This document shows, in pieces, positions 1-8,658 of a stretch of DNA of 64,000 nt (its first letter is position 1; every line of letters begins with the position of its first letter). The notes below the pieces were generated by a model. It saw only the letters and a list, made by a program, of their open reading frames with translations. It ran no database searches and was not told the DNA's origin. The translations under genes and the position numbers were made by a program. Origin of the DNA: Pararhizobium sp. YC-54 (lineage in GTDB: Bacteria; Pseudomonadota; Alphaproteobacteria; Rhizobiales; Rhizobiaceae); contig NZ_JAOYTH010000004.1 of NCBI RefSeq assembly GCF_025847205.1, forward strand, positions 1 through 64,000, in the 5' to 3' direction.

Positions 1-225
1 GTCACCGCCGATCTCGATGAAGGTCCGATCATCGAGCAGGACATCGCCCGCATCACCCATGCGCAGTCGGCCGAGGACTATGTCTCGATCGGCCGCGATG
101 TCGAAAGCCAGGTGCTGGCGCGCGCCGTGCATGCCCATATCCACCACCGCACCTTCATCAACGGCAACCGCACCGTCGTCTTCCCGGCAAGCCCGGGAAG
201 CTTTGCCTCCGAGCGCATGGGCTGA
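1..225 (+). CDS. purU: Formyltetrahydrofolate deformylase, C-terminal part
   Basis: The last 74 residues of a gene that enters from the left edge. The reading frame is open from base 1 and ends in TGA at 223-225. The segment containing DEGPIIEQD, the track HAQSAEDY and the final HHRTFINGNRTVVF matches the C-terminal formyltransferase-like catalytic half of PurU. PurU hydrolyses 10-formyltetrahydrofolate to formate and tetrahydrofolate in the cytoplasm and balances one-carbon pools. The N-terminal ACT region and start lie outside the window. A strong terminator follows at once, so purU is not co-transcribed with the downstream sugar operon. Confidence 0.9.
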   Translation, partial: VTADLDEGPIIEQDIARITHAQSAEDYVSIGRDVESQVLARAVHAHIHHRTFINGNRTVVFPASPGSFASERMG

Positions 226-260
226 TTGCAGACGGTCTGACGGATTTTCATCGCCTGTTC

Positions 261-301
261 AAAACACCGCCGAAAGCTCCGCGCTTTCGGCGGTGTTTTT
301 A
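261..301 (+). terminator. Rho-independent terminator after purU
   Basis: A long perfect stem, AAAACACCGCCGAAAGC paired with GCTTTCGGCGGTGTTTT around a TCCGC loop, ends in a run of T. It sits 36 bases after the purU stop. The A-tract on the 5' side makes it potentially bidirectional. Confidence 0.93.
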
Positions 302-655
302 TTTTGAGCAATCCCCCGGGGATAGCCGGGGTGAACACTTTGTTTAGTTAAACATAATTCTCCTTCACGCAGATCCTGCTTGTTTGTGGTGCAGTGCAGC
401 GGTTGCGGTGCAGCAACGATTGTCTCTTGTCATGTTGAGTAAAATGGATATCACTAAACATATTGCTCAACACGGCGGAGGTTAGGCCGATGGGCGAAGG
501 GCGGGAGCTCAGCAGAATTCTTTGAGTTTGATGCCGTCCCCGGCAGGGGGCAATGGCGTGGTGGTGTTTCCTGTGACGGAGACATGCGGCCGGGCAAATG
601 CAGTCGGAATTCCCGAGGACGGCGTGGTGCCGGCCTCTGTATCTGGGAGGAATAC
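302..655 (+). promoter_or_regulatory. Promoter/leader region of the ABC-dha operon with inverted-repeat operator
   Basis: This 350-base gap precedes the ABC-dha operon. At 433-472 there is an interrupted inverted repeat: TGTTGAG (433-439) is mirrored by CTCAACA (466-472). The pairing extends inward with the pattern TGTTGAG-n-AA-n-ATG on both arms, 12 of 14 positions, centred on GATATC. A possible promoter is TTGTCA (427-432), 16 bases, TATCAC (449-454), which would put the arms over the promoter. Upstream, GTTTAGTTAAAC (343-354) shares TAAACATA with a stretch just left of the right arm, and GTGCAG is directly repeated around 390-415. Repressor or activator binding is inferred; the regulator is unknown. 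Confidence 0.5.
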
Positions 656-1981
656 ATGCGGAGAATCACCAAGGCCCTTTTGGGCGCGACAACGGTTCTG
701 ACGATCTCGACGGCGCTGCCGTCCGTATCGCAGGCCGAACAATTGACCCTGTGCTGGGCAGCCTGGGATCCGGCCAACGCGCTGGTCGAATTGTCCAAGG
801 ATTTCACGGCCAAGACCAAGATCGACATGAAATTCGAATTCGTGCCGTGGACGAGCTATGCCGACCGGTTCCTCAACGAACTGAACTCGCACGGCAAGCT
901 CTGCGACCTGATCATCGGCGACAGCCAATGGATCGGTGGTTCGGCCGAGAATGGTCACTACGTCAAGCTCAACGAGTTCTTCGACAAGGAAGGCATCAAG
1001 ATGGATGACTTCGTGCCGGCGACGGTTGTTGGCTATTCCGAATGGCCGAAGAACACCCCGAACTACTGGGCATTGCCTGCCATGGGTGACGTGGTCGGCT
1101 GGACCTATCGCAAGGACTGGTTCGAAAAGCCGGAACTGCAGAAGGAATTCCAGGAGAAATACGGCTGGAAGCTGGATGCGCCGAAGACTTACGACCAACT
1201 GAAGCAGATCGGCGAGTTCTTCCAGAACCGCAAGATCGACGGGCAGACGGTCTATGGTGCCTCGATCTATACCGAGCGCGGCTCGGAGGGCATCACCATG
1301 GGCGTCACCAATGTTCTCTACGACTGGGGCTTCCAGTACGACAATCCGAAGAAGCCCTATGAGATGGAAGGCTTCGTCAACTCCGAGGACGCCGTCAAGG
1401 GTCTCGAGTTCTACAAGTCGCTCTATGATTGCTGCACACCGCCCGGCAGCTCCAACGTCTACATGACCGAATCGGCCGATGCCTTCAAATCCGGCCAGGT
1501 GGCAATGCAGATGAACTTCGCCTTCACCTGGCCGGGTCTCTACAAGGATGAAAAGGTCGGCGGCGAGCGCATCGGCTTCTTCCCCAATCCGGCCGAGAAG
1601 GCGCATTTCGCCCAGCTCGGCGGCCAGGGTATCTCGGTGGTTGCCTATTCCGACAAGCAGGAGCAGGCGCTGCAATACATCAAGTGGTTCGCGCAGCCTG
1701 ACGTTCAGGCGAAGTGGTGGGAGCTTGGCGGTTATTCCTGCCTCAAGGCGGTCGTCAATGCACCGGGCTTTGCGGCCAGCCAGCCCTATGCGCAGGCATT
1801 CCTGGATTCCATGGCGATCGTCAAGGATTTCTGGGCTGAGCCGAGCTATGCACCGCTGCTGCAGGCCATGCAAAAGCGGGTCCACAACTACGTGATCGCC
1901 GGTGACGGAACAGCCAAGGAAGCCCTTGATGGGCTTGTCCAGGACTGGACCGAAACCTTTGAGGACGACGGCAAGATCTGA
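656..1981 (+). CDS. Periplasmic sugar/polyol-binding protein of a CUT1 ABC importer
   Basis: 441 residues. It begins with a Sec signal peptide (MRRITKALLG, hydrophobic core, cleavage probably after VSQA), then a mature type I extracellular solute-binding domain (SBP_bac_1 fold). It should capture the substrate in the periplasm and deliver it to the permeases encoded next. I chose ATG 656 because GGGAGG lies 5 bases upstream and the signal peptide starts there; a longer frame from 584 would bury it. Several cysteines (LCWAAW, a CC pair near residue 260, YSC) are unusual for this family. It is the first gene of the operon, followed by a strong hairpin. The substrate is not readable from sequence; the kinases downstream point to dihydroxyacetone, a tetrulose or a related polyol. 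Confidence 0.88.
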   Translation: MRRITKALLGATTVLTISTALPSVSQAEQLTLCWAAWDPANALVELSKDFTAKTKIDMKFEFVPWTSYADRFLNELNSHGKLCDLIIGDSQWIGGSAENGHYVKLNEFFDKEGIKMDDFVPATVVGYSEWPKNTPNYWALPAMGDVVGWTYRKDWFEKPELQKEFQEKYGWKLDAPKTYDQLKQIGEFFQNRKIDGQTVYGASIYTERGSEGITMGVTNVLYDWGFQYDNPKKPYEMEGFVNSEDAVKGLEFYKSLYDCCTPPGSSNVYMTESADAFKSGQVAMQMNFAFTWPGLYKDEKVGGERIGFFPNPAEKAHFAQLGGQGISVVAYSDKQEQALQYIKWFAQPDVQAKWWELGGYSCLKAVVNAPGFAASQPYAQAFLDSMAIVKDFWAEPSYAPLLQAMQKRVHNYVIAGDGTAKEALDGLVQDWTETFEDDGKI

Positions 1982-2016
1982 AAAACGACCTTGGCGCAGG
2001 GGACACCTCCCCGGAT

Positions 2017-2048
2017 GGCGGCCCGGACCGGCAATTGGCCGGGCCGCC
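2017..2048 (+). promoter_or_regulatory. GC-rich hairpin between binding-protein and permease genes
   Basis: GGCGGCCCGG (2017-2026) pairs perfectly with CCGGGCCGCC (2039-2048) around a 12-base loop, with no T-run. In ABC operons such stems after the binding-protein gene usually protect the upstream mRNA or attenuate read-through, giving more binding protein than permease. That role is inferred here. Confidence 0.7.
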
Positions 2049-2082
2049 AACTTGATCATGTCCATGAAGACCAGGTGACGCT

Positions 2083-3051
2083 TTGACACTTTCCCATTCT
2101 TCCATTGTCGACAAGGCGGCCGAAACGGCCGCGAAAGCGACGCCAGCGCCGATCGCGGTTCGCGTCAGGGGATTGTCCGACAGGGCAATCGCCTGGCTGT
2201 TCATCGCACCGGCCATCAGCCTGCTGCTTGCGATCAACATTTTTCCGCTGCTCTGGGCGGTCTACCTCTCCTTCACCAATTATCGTGCCAACCGGCCGAA
2301 TGCGGTGGTCGAAGGGGTTGGTTTGCGCAACTACCAGCGTGTCCTGACCGACCCGGATATCTGGCAGGCGATGCAGACGACGGCGCATTTCGTCTTCTGG
2401 ACGATCCTGCTGCAGATGCTGATCGGTTTTGCGCTTGCCTATCTGATCGACCGGAAATTCCGTGGCCATGCCTTCTGGACGACCATCGTGTTGATCCCGA
2501 TGATGCTGTCGCCCGCCGTGGTGGGCAATTTCTGGCGCTTTCTCTATGAGCCGCAGATCGGGTTGTTCGCCTATGCGGTGTCGTTCCTCAGCGGCATCCC
2601 GACATCGCAAATCCAGATGCTCGGCAATGTGTCGCTGGCGCCCTGGGCCATCATCGTCGTCGATACCTGGATGTGGACGCCCTACGTGATGCTGATCTGC
2701 CTTGCCGGCCTGCGTTCGATCCCGGACTATATCTATGAAGCGGCAGAGGTCGACCGCGCCTCGGCCTGGCGGCAGTTCTGGTCGATCACCGTGCCGATGG
2801 CGCTGCCGTTCATCATGCTGGCTGTGCTTTTCCGCGGCATCGAGAATTTCAAGATGTTCGACATGGTGACGCTTTTGACGGGCGGCGGACCGGGGTCGGT
2901 GACCGAGGTCGCCTCCATCACGCTGAAGCGTGAGGCGTTCGAGACATGGGCGACCGGACGCTCCTCGGCCTTTGCCATCGTCCTCTTCGTCGCGGTGTTC
3001 GGTCTCGCCAATATCTATGTCAAGGCACTCAACAAGGTGAAGCAGCGATGA
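2083..3051 (+). CDS. CUT1 ABC importer permease (MalF-type)
   Basis: 322 residues forming about six membrane segments of a binding-protein-dependent permease. The cytoplasmic coupling loop (EAA motif) is visible as YEAAEVDRASAWRQFWSITV near residue 220. It partners the second permease to form the inner-membrane channel. The frame begins with TTG at 2083, preceded at a suitable distance by AGGTGA; the only nearby ATG gives a five-codon stub. The stop overlaps the next start (ATGA at 3048-3051), indicating translational coupling. Confidence 0.88.
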   Translation: MTLSHSSIVDKAAETAAKATPAPIAVRVRGLSDRAIAWLFIAPAISLLLAINIFPLLWAVYLSFTNYRANRPNAVVEGVGLRNYQRVLTDPDIWQAMQTTAHFVFWTILLQMLIGFALAYLIDRKFRGHAFWTTIVLIPMMLSPAVVGNFWRFLYEPQIGLFAYAVSFLSGIPTSQIQMLGNVSLAPWAIIVVDTWMWTPYVMLICLAGLRSIPDYIYEAAEVDRASAWRQFWSITVPMALPFIMLAVLFRGIENFKMFDMVTLLTGGGPGSVTEVASITLKREAFETWATGRSSAFAIVLFVAVFGLANIYVKALNKVKQR

Positions 3052-4001
3052 GCGCGATCAATTCAGCCCATTCGGTTGTCGAGCCGAGCCCCACCAGCAA
3101 ACACATCGCCGGCGCGATCGTTATCCTCTACGCGCTGATCACCATGGTGCCGCTTGCCTGGATTTTCTTGACCAGCATCAAGTCGCCGCCGGACTCGATC
3201 AGCTATCCACCGAAGGTGCTGTTTTCGCCGACGCTCGAAGGCTATTGCAACCTCTTTACCACCCGGACCCGGCAGACACCCGACTATATCGCAGCCTTGC
3301 CGGCGCCGACGAGCACCTGCGACGAGGTGACCCGCAAGCGCAACATGGTGATCGCCGGTCCGTCGAACTTCCTGCCGCGCTTCGTCAATTCGCTGGTGAT
3401 CGCCTTCGGCTCGACCTTTCTTGCCGTCTTCCTCGGCACGTTGGCGGCCTACGGGTTCTCGCGCTTCAAGGTGCCGCTTGCCGATGACCTGCTGTTCTTC
3501 ATCCTGTCGACCCGGATGATGCCGCCGATTGCGGTCGCCATCCCGATCTTCCTGATGTACCGCGAGCTCGGCCTGTCCGACACGGCACTGGGGATGATCC
3601 TGCTCTACACCGCCGTCAACGTCTCGCTCGCCGTCTGGCTGCTCAAGGGCTTCATCGACGAGATCCCCCGGGAATACGAGGAGGCGGCGATGATCGACGG
3701 TTATACGCGGCTTCAGGCGTTCTGGAAGGTCGTGCTGCCGCAGGCGACGACCGGCATCGCGGCCACGGCAATCTTCTGCCTGATCTTTGCCTGGAACGAA
3801 TATGCGTTCGCTGCCCTGTTGACCTCCGGCTCGGCCCAGACCGCTCCGCCCTTCATCCCGACGATCATTGGCGAAGGCGGGCAGGACTGGCCGGCGGTTG
3901 CTGCCGGAACGACGATCTTCCTCGTGCCGATCCTCGTCTTCACCATTCTTCTGCGCAAGCAGCTGCTGCGCGGCATCACATTCGGAGCGGTGCGCAAATG
4001 A
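3048..4001 (+). CDS. CUT1 ABC importer permease (MalG-type)
   Basis: 317 residues, MalG-like, with an N-terminal membrane segment (IVILYALITMVPLAWIFL) and an EAA loop with the core YEEAAMIDGYTRLQAFWKVV near residue 220. There is a long periplasmic insertion after the first helix (about residues 45-105, including CDEVTRKRN), larger than in classical MalG and seen in glycerol-type transporters of this group. ATG 3048 overlaps the upstream stop, and its own stop overlaps the next gene (ATGA at 3998-4001). Confidence 0.88.
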   Translation: MSAINSAHSVVEPSPTSKHIAGAIVILYALITMVPLAWIFLTSIKSPPDSISYPPKVLFSPTLEGYCNLFTTRTRQTPDYIAALPAPTSTCDEVTRKRNMVIAGPSNFLPRFVNSLVIAFGSTFLAVFLGTLAAYGFSRFKVPLADDLLFFILSTRMMPPIAVAIPIFLMYRELGLSDTALGMILLYTAVNVSLAVWLLKGFIDEIPREYEEAAMIDGYTRLQAFWKVVLPQATTGIAATAIFCLIFAWNEYAFAALLTSGSAQTAPPFIPTIIGEGGQDWPAVAAGTTIFLVPILVFTILLRKQLLRGITFGAVRK

Positions 4002-4201
4002 CCATGGACACGACGAAAACTGCCAGGAAACGCCCCTTCTTCTTCCGCAGGGGGCCGATGGAAAACATTGCAACGGCATTGATCGCCATCGGTTTCCTGA
4101 TGCTGTTCCAGCCGTTCGCGCTGATCCTCTACACCTATTCGCTGGTGACGCTTCTGGCGGGCACTGTAATGTTCATCATCGTTTCGAAATTTCCGGAGTG
4201 A
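3998..4201 (+). CDS. Small two-helix membrane protein of the ABC operon
   Basis: 67 residues. A basic N-terminus (ARKRPFFFRRG) is followed by two hydrophobic stretches (IATALIAIGFLMLFQPFALI and LVTLLAGTVMFIIV), so it is predicted to be an inner-membrane protein. Small proteins of this kind sit at the same place in rhizobial glycerol-type CUT1 operons (permease, small protein, two ATPases), for example GlpU in the glpSTPQUV system. A role as accessory subunit or assembly factor is inferred from position only. It overlaps the upstream permease by ATGA and ends 3 bases before the first ATPase gene. Confidence 0.75.
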   Translation: MTMDTTKTARKRPFFFRRGPMENIATALIAIGFLMLFQPFALILYTYSLVTLLAGTVMFIIVSKFPE

Positions 4202-4204
4202 CCC

Positions 4205-5302
4205 ATGGCTGAAATCCGGATTGAAAACCTGCGCAAGCAATTTGCCGATTTCACTGCAGTGCAGGATTCGAGCTTCACGGTCGGTGACGGCGAGTTCCTG
4301 GCTTTGCTCGGTCCCTCGGGTTGCGGCAAGACCACGACGCTGAGGATGATTGCCGGCCTGGAACTGCCGACCAGCGGCAAGATCTATCTTGACGGCGAGG
4401 ACGTGACCTTCAATCGGGCCAGCGCCCGCGACATCGCCTTCGTGTTCCAGCTCTTTGCGCTTTATCCGCATATGAACGTCCGCAAGAACATCGGCTTTCC
4501 GCTTTTGTCTCAGGGGTTGCCGAAGGCAGAGATCAAGGCGCGTGTCGAGGAGACGGCAAAGCTCCTGCAGATCAGCCATATCCTTGAAAAATCCGTCTCC
4601 GGCCTTGCCGGCGGTGACCGCCAGCGCGTGGCGCTCGGACGGGCGATCGTGCGCCGGCCGAAATGCTTCCTGATGGACGAGCCGCTCGGCACGCTCGATG
4701 CGGAATTTCGCGAGGTCATGGTCCATGAGCTCAGGGAGTTGCACAACCGCATCCATGCGACGACCGTCTACGTCACCCATGACCAGCATGAGGCGATGGC
4801 AATGGCCGACAAGATCGCAGTGATGAACCACGGCATCATCGAGCAGTTCGGGACGCCGCAGGAAATCTACAATTTGCCGGCCTCGATGTATGTCGCCGAT
4901 TTCATCGGCTCGCCGCCGATGAATTTCCTGAAGTTCACGGCCGGAGTGCAGAGGGGTTCGCGCACCGTCTCGGTCGAGGGTGTCGAGATCGCGCTTCCCG
5001 AAGTGCATCAGGATATTGCCGTCGGTGAACTGGCGCTTGGCGTGCGGCCGGAGCATATCCGCTTCAATGACAGTTCCGCCCTGCGCGGCTCGGTCTATGG
5101 TGCGGAATATCTGGGCACCAACCAGATCGTTGCCGTCGAGACCGGCAAGGGGCTGCTCAAGGCGCGCGTGCCGGCCGATCATACATTCCGGATCGGCGAG
5201 ACTGTCGGGCTCGAACTGGATAGCGAAAAGCTCTCCTTGTTCGACTGCGCCTCCGGCCGGGCGGTGAAATCATCCCTTTATACGGAGGCCCGTCATGGCT
5301 GA
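4205..5302 (+). CDS. CUT1 ABC importer ATPase 1, with unusual LAGGD signature
   Basis: 365 residues, MalK/UgpC-type ATPase with a C-terminal TOBE/regulatory domain. Walker A is GPSGCGKTTTLRMIAG (near residues 34-50), the Q-loop is FVFQLFALYPHM, Walker B ends in CFLMDEP, and the switch histidine is in YVTHDQHEA. The ABC signature reads LAGGDRQRV instead of LSGGQ; the serine that contacts ATP gamma-phosphate in the dimer is alanine and the glutamine is aspartate. The neighbouring ATPase keeps LSGGE, so the pair is probably an asymmetric heterodimer. Its last 8 bases overlap the start of ATPase 2. Confidence 0.9.
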   Translation: MAEIRIENLRKQFADFTAVQDSSFTVGDGEFLALLGPSGCGKTTTLRMIAGLELPTSGKIYLDGEDVTFNRASARDIAFVFQLFALYPHMNVRKNIGFPLLSQGLPKAEIKARVEETAKLLQISHILEKSVSGLAGGDRQRVALGRAIVRRPKCFLMDEPLGTLDAEFREVMVHELRELHNRIHATTVYVTHDQHEAMAMADKIAVMNHGIIEQFGTPQEIYNLPASMYVADFIGSPPMNFLKFTAGVQRGSRTVSVEGVEIALPEVHQDIAVGELALGVRPEHIRFNDSSALRGSVYGAEYLGTNQIVAVETGKGLLKARVPADHTFRIGETVGLELDSEKLSLFDCASGRAVKSSLYTEARHG

Positions 5303-6305
5303 GGTGTCGCTGCAGAACATCAGCAAGTCTTTCGGCGAATCGCAGGCCGTGCGGAACCTGACGCTGACCATCCGCGACGGTGAATTCGTCGTGTTGCTCG
5401 GCCCGACCGGTGCCGGCAAGACGACGACGCTCAGGCTAATCGCAGGCCTGGAGAAGCCGGACACGGGGCGGGTGACGATCGGCGGACAGGATATGGCGGG
5501 TTCAGCGCCCGCCGGCCGCGACGTTGCCTTCGTCTTCCAGCAATATTCGCTCTATCCGCATCTGACGGTTTACGAGAACCTCGCCTTTCCGCTGCGGTCG
5601 CCGGCCCGCCGCCTGGGCGCGGATGAAATCGATCGCCGCGTCCGCGAAGTGGCCAGGATGGTAAGGATCGATCACAAGCTCGAAAACCGCTCGACGCGGC
5701 TGTCCGGCGGCGAGATGCAGCGCGTCGCCATCGGCCGGGCGCTGGTGCGTAAACCCTCGATCTACCTGATGGACGAGCCGCTGTCCTCGCTCGATGCAAA
5801 GCTGCGGGGCGAATTGCGGCTGGAGCTGAAGCGCATCCAGCGCGAACTCGGCTCGACGCTGCTTTACGTCACCCATGACCAGATCGAGGCGATGACGATG
5901 GCCGACCGGATCGGCATCCTCAACGACGGGGAGCTCATCCAGCTTGGGACGCCGCGCGAGATCTACAGCAACCCCGTCAACCTGCATGTGGCGGCGCGTC
6001 TCGGTCAGCCGCATATCAACCTCATACCGGCCGGCCTCGTCCCCGGCGGGCGGGCACCCAGCGGAACGAAGACCGTCGGCGCCCGTACCGAGCATCTGGA
6101 AATCCATGCGGGCAACGGCTCTGCCAATGCGGAGATCGACTGGATCGAGCATCTCGGCGATCAGAGTCATCTGCATCTGCGCATCGCCGGCCACAAGCTG
6201 GTGACGCTTGCCAATCCGTATGTGCCGGTCAGGCCCGGCGACAAGATTACCTTGACGCTCAAGGATCCGCTGTATTTCGGATCGGACGGACAACGGCTTG
6301 TATAA
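5295..6305 (+). CDS. CUT1 ABC importer ATPase 2
   Basis: 336 residues, UgpC/MalK-type. Walker A is GPTGAGKTTTLRLIAG, the Q-loop is FVFQQYSLYPHL, the signature is LSGGEMQRVAIGRAL, Walker B ends in IYLMDEP, and the H-loop is YVTHDQIEA. A shortened TOBE region follows to the C-terminus. It energises import together with ATPase 1. Having two different ATPase genes per importer is typical of the glycerol-type CUT1 subgroup (GlpS/GlpT), whereas most CUT1 systems use one. About 75 bases separate it from the kinase gene. Confidence 0.9.
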   Translation: MAEVSLQNISKSFGESQAVRNLTLTIRDGEFVVLLGPTGAGKTTTLRLIAGLEKPDTGRVTIGGQDMAGSAPAGRDVAFVFQQYSLYPHLTVYENLAFPLRSPARRLGADEIDRRVREVARMVRIDHKLENRSTRLSGGEMQRVAIGRALVRKPSIYLMDEPLSSLDAKLRGELRLELKRIQRELGSTLLYVTHDQIEAMTMADRIGILNDGELIQLGTPREIYSNPVNLHVAARLGQPHINLIPAGLVPGGRAPSGTKTVGARTEHLEIHAGNGSANAEIDWIEHLGDQSHLHLRIAGHKLVTLANPYVPVRPGDKITLTLKDPLYFGSDGQRLV

Positions 6306-6379
6306 ACGACGCAGGAGGTTGCATCGCTTGCGCCATGGCGGAAGGATGCGGATCAGTAAAGAACTGGATGAGTAGTGCC

Positions 6380-8026
6380 ATGAAACATTTCTTCAATCGC
6401 AGGGAAAACATCGTCACCGAGGCGCTGGACGGCCTGTTGCGAACCGCGCAGCCTGGAACGCTCGCCCGTCTCGACAGCTACCCCGATATCAAGGTGATCG
6501 TGCGGGCCGATTGGGACAAGTCCCGTGTTGCCGTCATTTCCGGCGGCGGGGCCGGACATGAGCCCTCGCATGCCGGGTTCGTCGGGCGCGGCATGCTGAC
6601 GGCGGCAGTCTCTGGCGAGATATTTGCTTCTCCCAGCGTCGATGCCGTGCTGACCGCGATCCGCGCCGTCACCGGCAAACCGGGCTGCCTGCTGGTGGTC
6701 AAGAACTATACCGGTGACCGGCTGAATTTCGGTCTGGCGGCGGAAAAGGCACGGGCCGAAGGGTTCGCTGTGGAAATGGTCATCGTCGCCGACGATATCG
6801 CCCTGCCGGAGATCAACCAGCCGCGTGGCGTCGCAGGCACGCTGTTCGTCCACAAGATCGCCGGCCATCTGGCCGAAAGCGGCGAAAGCCTTGCCTCGGT
6901 GGCCGCAACCGCCAAGGCGGTGGCGGCGGATATCGTTTCGCTCGGCGTCTCCTACTCGTCCTGCTCCATTCCCGGCCAGCCCTATGAGGAGCGTCTGGGA
7001 GAAAACCAGGGCGAGCTCGGGCTGGGCATCCACGGCGAGCCGGGTGTTGAGAAGATAACCGTCCAGGCTGCCGACAGCATCGTTACGATCATGACCGAAC
7101 GGTTGTCCGCAGCGATGAAACCGGACGGGCAATATGCGTTGCTGATCAACAATCTCGGGGCCGTTCCGCCGGTGGAGATGACGTTGATCGCCAATTCGGT
7201 GCTCGCGTCGTCCTTCGCCGCGCGGGTCGCACTGACGATCGGGCCGGGCCCGATGATGACCGCCCTGAACATGAACGGATTTTCGCTGTCTCTGGTTCGG
7301 CTGGACGCCGAGCGCGAGAAGGCGCTGCGCTCCGCCGTCGCGCCGCATGCCTGGCTGCCGGCGGTGGTGCCGCATGCCGTCGATATCCTGCCTGCTCCGA
7401 AGGTCGAGGCCGTGGGAAGAGCCGCCCCGGCAAGCCATGATGCGGAAGCGGAGCGCGTCCTTGCCGCCATCTGCGAACGGCTGGTTGCGCTTGAGCCGGA
7501 GTTGAACCGGCTGGACGCCAGGGCAGGTGACGGCGATACCGGATCGACGGTTGCGACAGGTGCCCGCAGCATCCTTGCCCAATCCAAAAGCCTGCCCTTT
7601 GCCGACCGGGCTTCCCTTTTTGCGGTGATCGGCGATACGCTGGCGACGGCAATGGGTGGTTCGAGCGGCGTTCTCCTGTCGATCTTCTTTACGGCGGCAG
7701 GCAAGGCAAGCGGGGATGGGGCAAACCTTGCCGCGTCTCTTCTGGCTGGCCTTGATCGCATGACCTTTTACGGCGGAGCCCATCCGGGCGATCGCACCAT
7801 GGTCGATGCCCTCTCTCCGGCCCTGCATGCGCTTGGGATCACCGGCATCCGTGGCGCCGCCGATGAGGCACGCAAGGGTGCGCAGGCGACCAGGGCGATG
7901 CGCAAGGCGAAGGCCGGCCGGTCGGCCTATATCGGAGAGAGCGACCTTGACGGCGTCATGGACCCCGGCGCCCATGCCGTGGCCGAGGTTTTCGCCGCAG
8001 TTGCCGGTGTCCTGGAGCCCGCATGA
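6380..8026 (+). CDS. ATP-dependent dihydroxyacetone/ketose kinase, DhaK-DhaL fusion
   Basis: 548 residues. The N-terminal DhaK domain (about 1-330) carries the nucleotide-fold motif SGGGAGHEPSHAGFVGRG and the substrate-binding histidine in GIHGEPG (His218), which forms a hemiaminal with the carbonyl of the ketose. The C-terminal DhaL domain (about 350-548) has the Mg-ATP site RAGDGDTGSTV and a DPGAHA ending. The fused form uses ATP directly and yields dihydroxyacetone phosphate or, in related enzymes, tetrulose phosphates. Start ATG 6380 (MKHFFNRREN) fits family N-termini; a frame from 6335 adds 15 unsupported residues. The stop overlaps dhaL by ATGA. The true substrate is uncertain because a second, PTS-type kinase is encoded in the same operon. 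Confidence 0.88.
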   Translation: MKHFFNRRENIVTEALDGLLRTAQPGTLARLDSYPDIKVIVRADWDKSRVAVISGGGAGHEPSHAGFVGRGMLTAAVSGEIFASPSVDAVLTAIRAVTGKPGCLLVVKNYTGDRLNFGLAAEKARAEGFAVEMVIVADDIALPEINQPRGVAGTLFVHKIAGHLAESGESLASVAATAKAVAADIVSLGVSYSSCSIPGQPYEERLGENQGELGLGIHGEPGVEKITVQAADSIVTIMTERLSAAMKPDGQYALLINNLGAVPPVEMTLIANSVLASSFAARVALTIGPGPMMTALNMNGFSLSLVRLDAEREKALRSAVAPHAWLPAVVPHAVDILPAPKVEAVGRAAPASHDAEAERVLAAICERLVALEPELNRLDARAGDGDTGSTVATGARSILAQSKSLPFADRASLFAVIGDTLATAMGGSSGVLLSIFFTAAGKASGDGANLAASLLAGLDRMTFYGGAHPGDRTMVDALSPALHALGITGIRGAADEARKGAQATRAMRKAKAGRSAYIGESDLDGVMDPGAHAVAEVFAAVAGVLEPA

Positions 8027-8658
8027 TCGTTATCAGCGAACCCGGGAATGCCCATGATTGCGCAGCCTGGATGGGCCGCGTGATCGAGGCATGCCGGGAT
8101 GCCATCGCGACCGAGGAAAACCGTCTCTGTGATCTCGACCGTGCGATCGGTGACGGCGATCACGGCACCAATATGCGCCGCGGACTGGAAGCTCTGGCGT
8201 CTGAGCGCCAACGGCTCTCCGCGATGCCATTTGCCGAAGCGATGATTGCCGCTGGCACGATCCTGGTGATGAACATCGGCGGTGCTGCCGGACCCCTTTA
8301 CGGCACGCTGCTGCTGGAGATCGGCAAGGGGCTTTCAATCGACGGCCTGGAGTTTCCTCAGGTCTTTCAAAAGGCGGTCACCGCCGTGGCGCAACGTGGC
8401 AGGTCATCTCCTGGCGACAAGACGCTCTTGGATGTGCTTTATCCGCTTAGCGACGAGTTGACAAAACACACGCATCCGCAGCGTCTTGCCGGGAAAGTTC
8501 AGGGTTTTGCCGATATGACGATTGAGATGAAGGCCTTGCGCGGGCGTGCTTCTTTCCTGGGGGAGCGTTCGGTGGGGCATATGGATCCGGGGGCCGCCAG
8601 TTGCGCTCTGCTTGCAGCGACGGTCTGCCGCGAATTGACAGAAGCGGGGGTAGCATGA
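8023..8658 (+). CDS. dhaL: PTS-dependent dihydroxyacetone kinase, ADP-binding subunit DhaL
   Basis: 211 residues, all-helical DhaL fold. The aspartate cluster that coordinates Mg-ADP is visible in IGDGDHGTNM (near residues 43-52), followed by GGAAGPLYGTLL and the C-terminal MDPGAAS. In PTS-type kinases DhaL holds ADP permanently; DhaM re-phosphorylates it to ATP, which is then passed to the ketose on DhaK. The gene is overlapped by ATGA on both sides (8023 and 8655), fixing the start and implying stoichiometric co-translation with dhaM. Confidence 0.88.
   Translation: MIVISEPGNAHDCAAWMGRVIEACRDAIATEENRLCDLDRAIGDGDHGTNMRRGLEALASERQRLSAMPFAEAMIAAGTILVMNIGGAAGPLYGTLLLEIGKGLSIDGLEFPQVFQKAVTAVAQRGRSSPGDKTLLDVLYPLSDELTKHTHPQRLAGKVQGFADMTIEMKALRGRASFLGERSVGHMDPGAASCALLAATVCRELTEAGVA

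Noticed and set aside
490..525. 11-codon leader peptide frame (MGEGRELSRIL) with GGAGG upstream
   Set aside because: Too short to support, with no regulatory codon run or attenuator hairpin after it; may be chance.
509..2089. Long open frames on the strand opposite real genes (also at 3713-5182, 6353-7975, 16963-19290, 40274-42049, 48326-50170)
   Set aside because: They are antisense shadows of well-supported genes with high third-position GC, with low-complexity translations and no domains.
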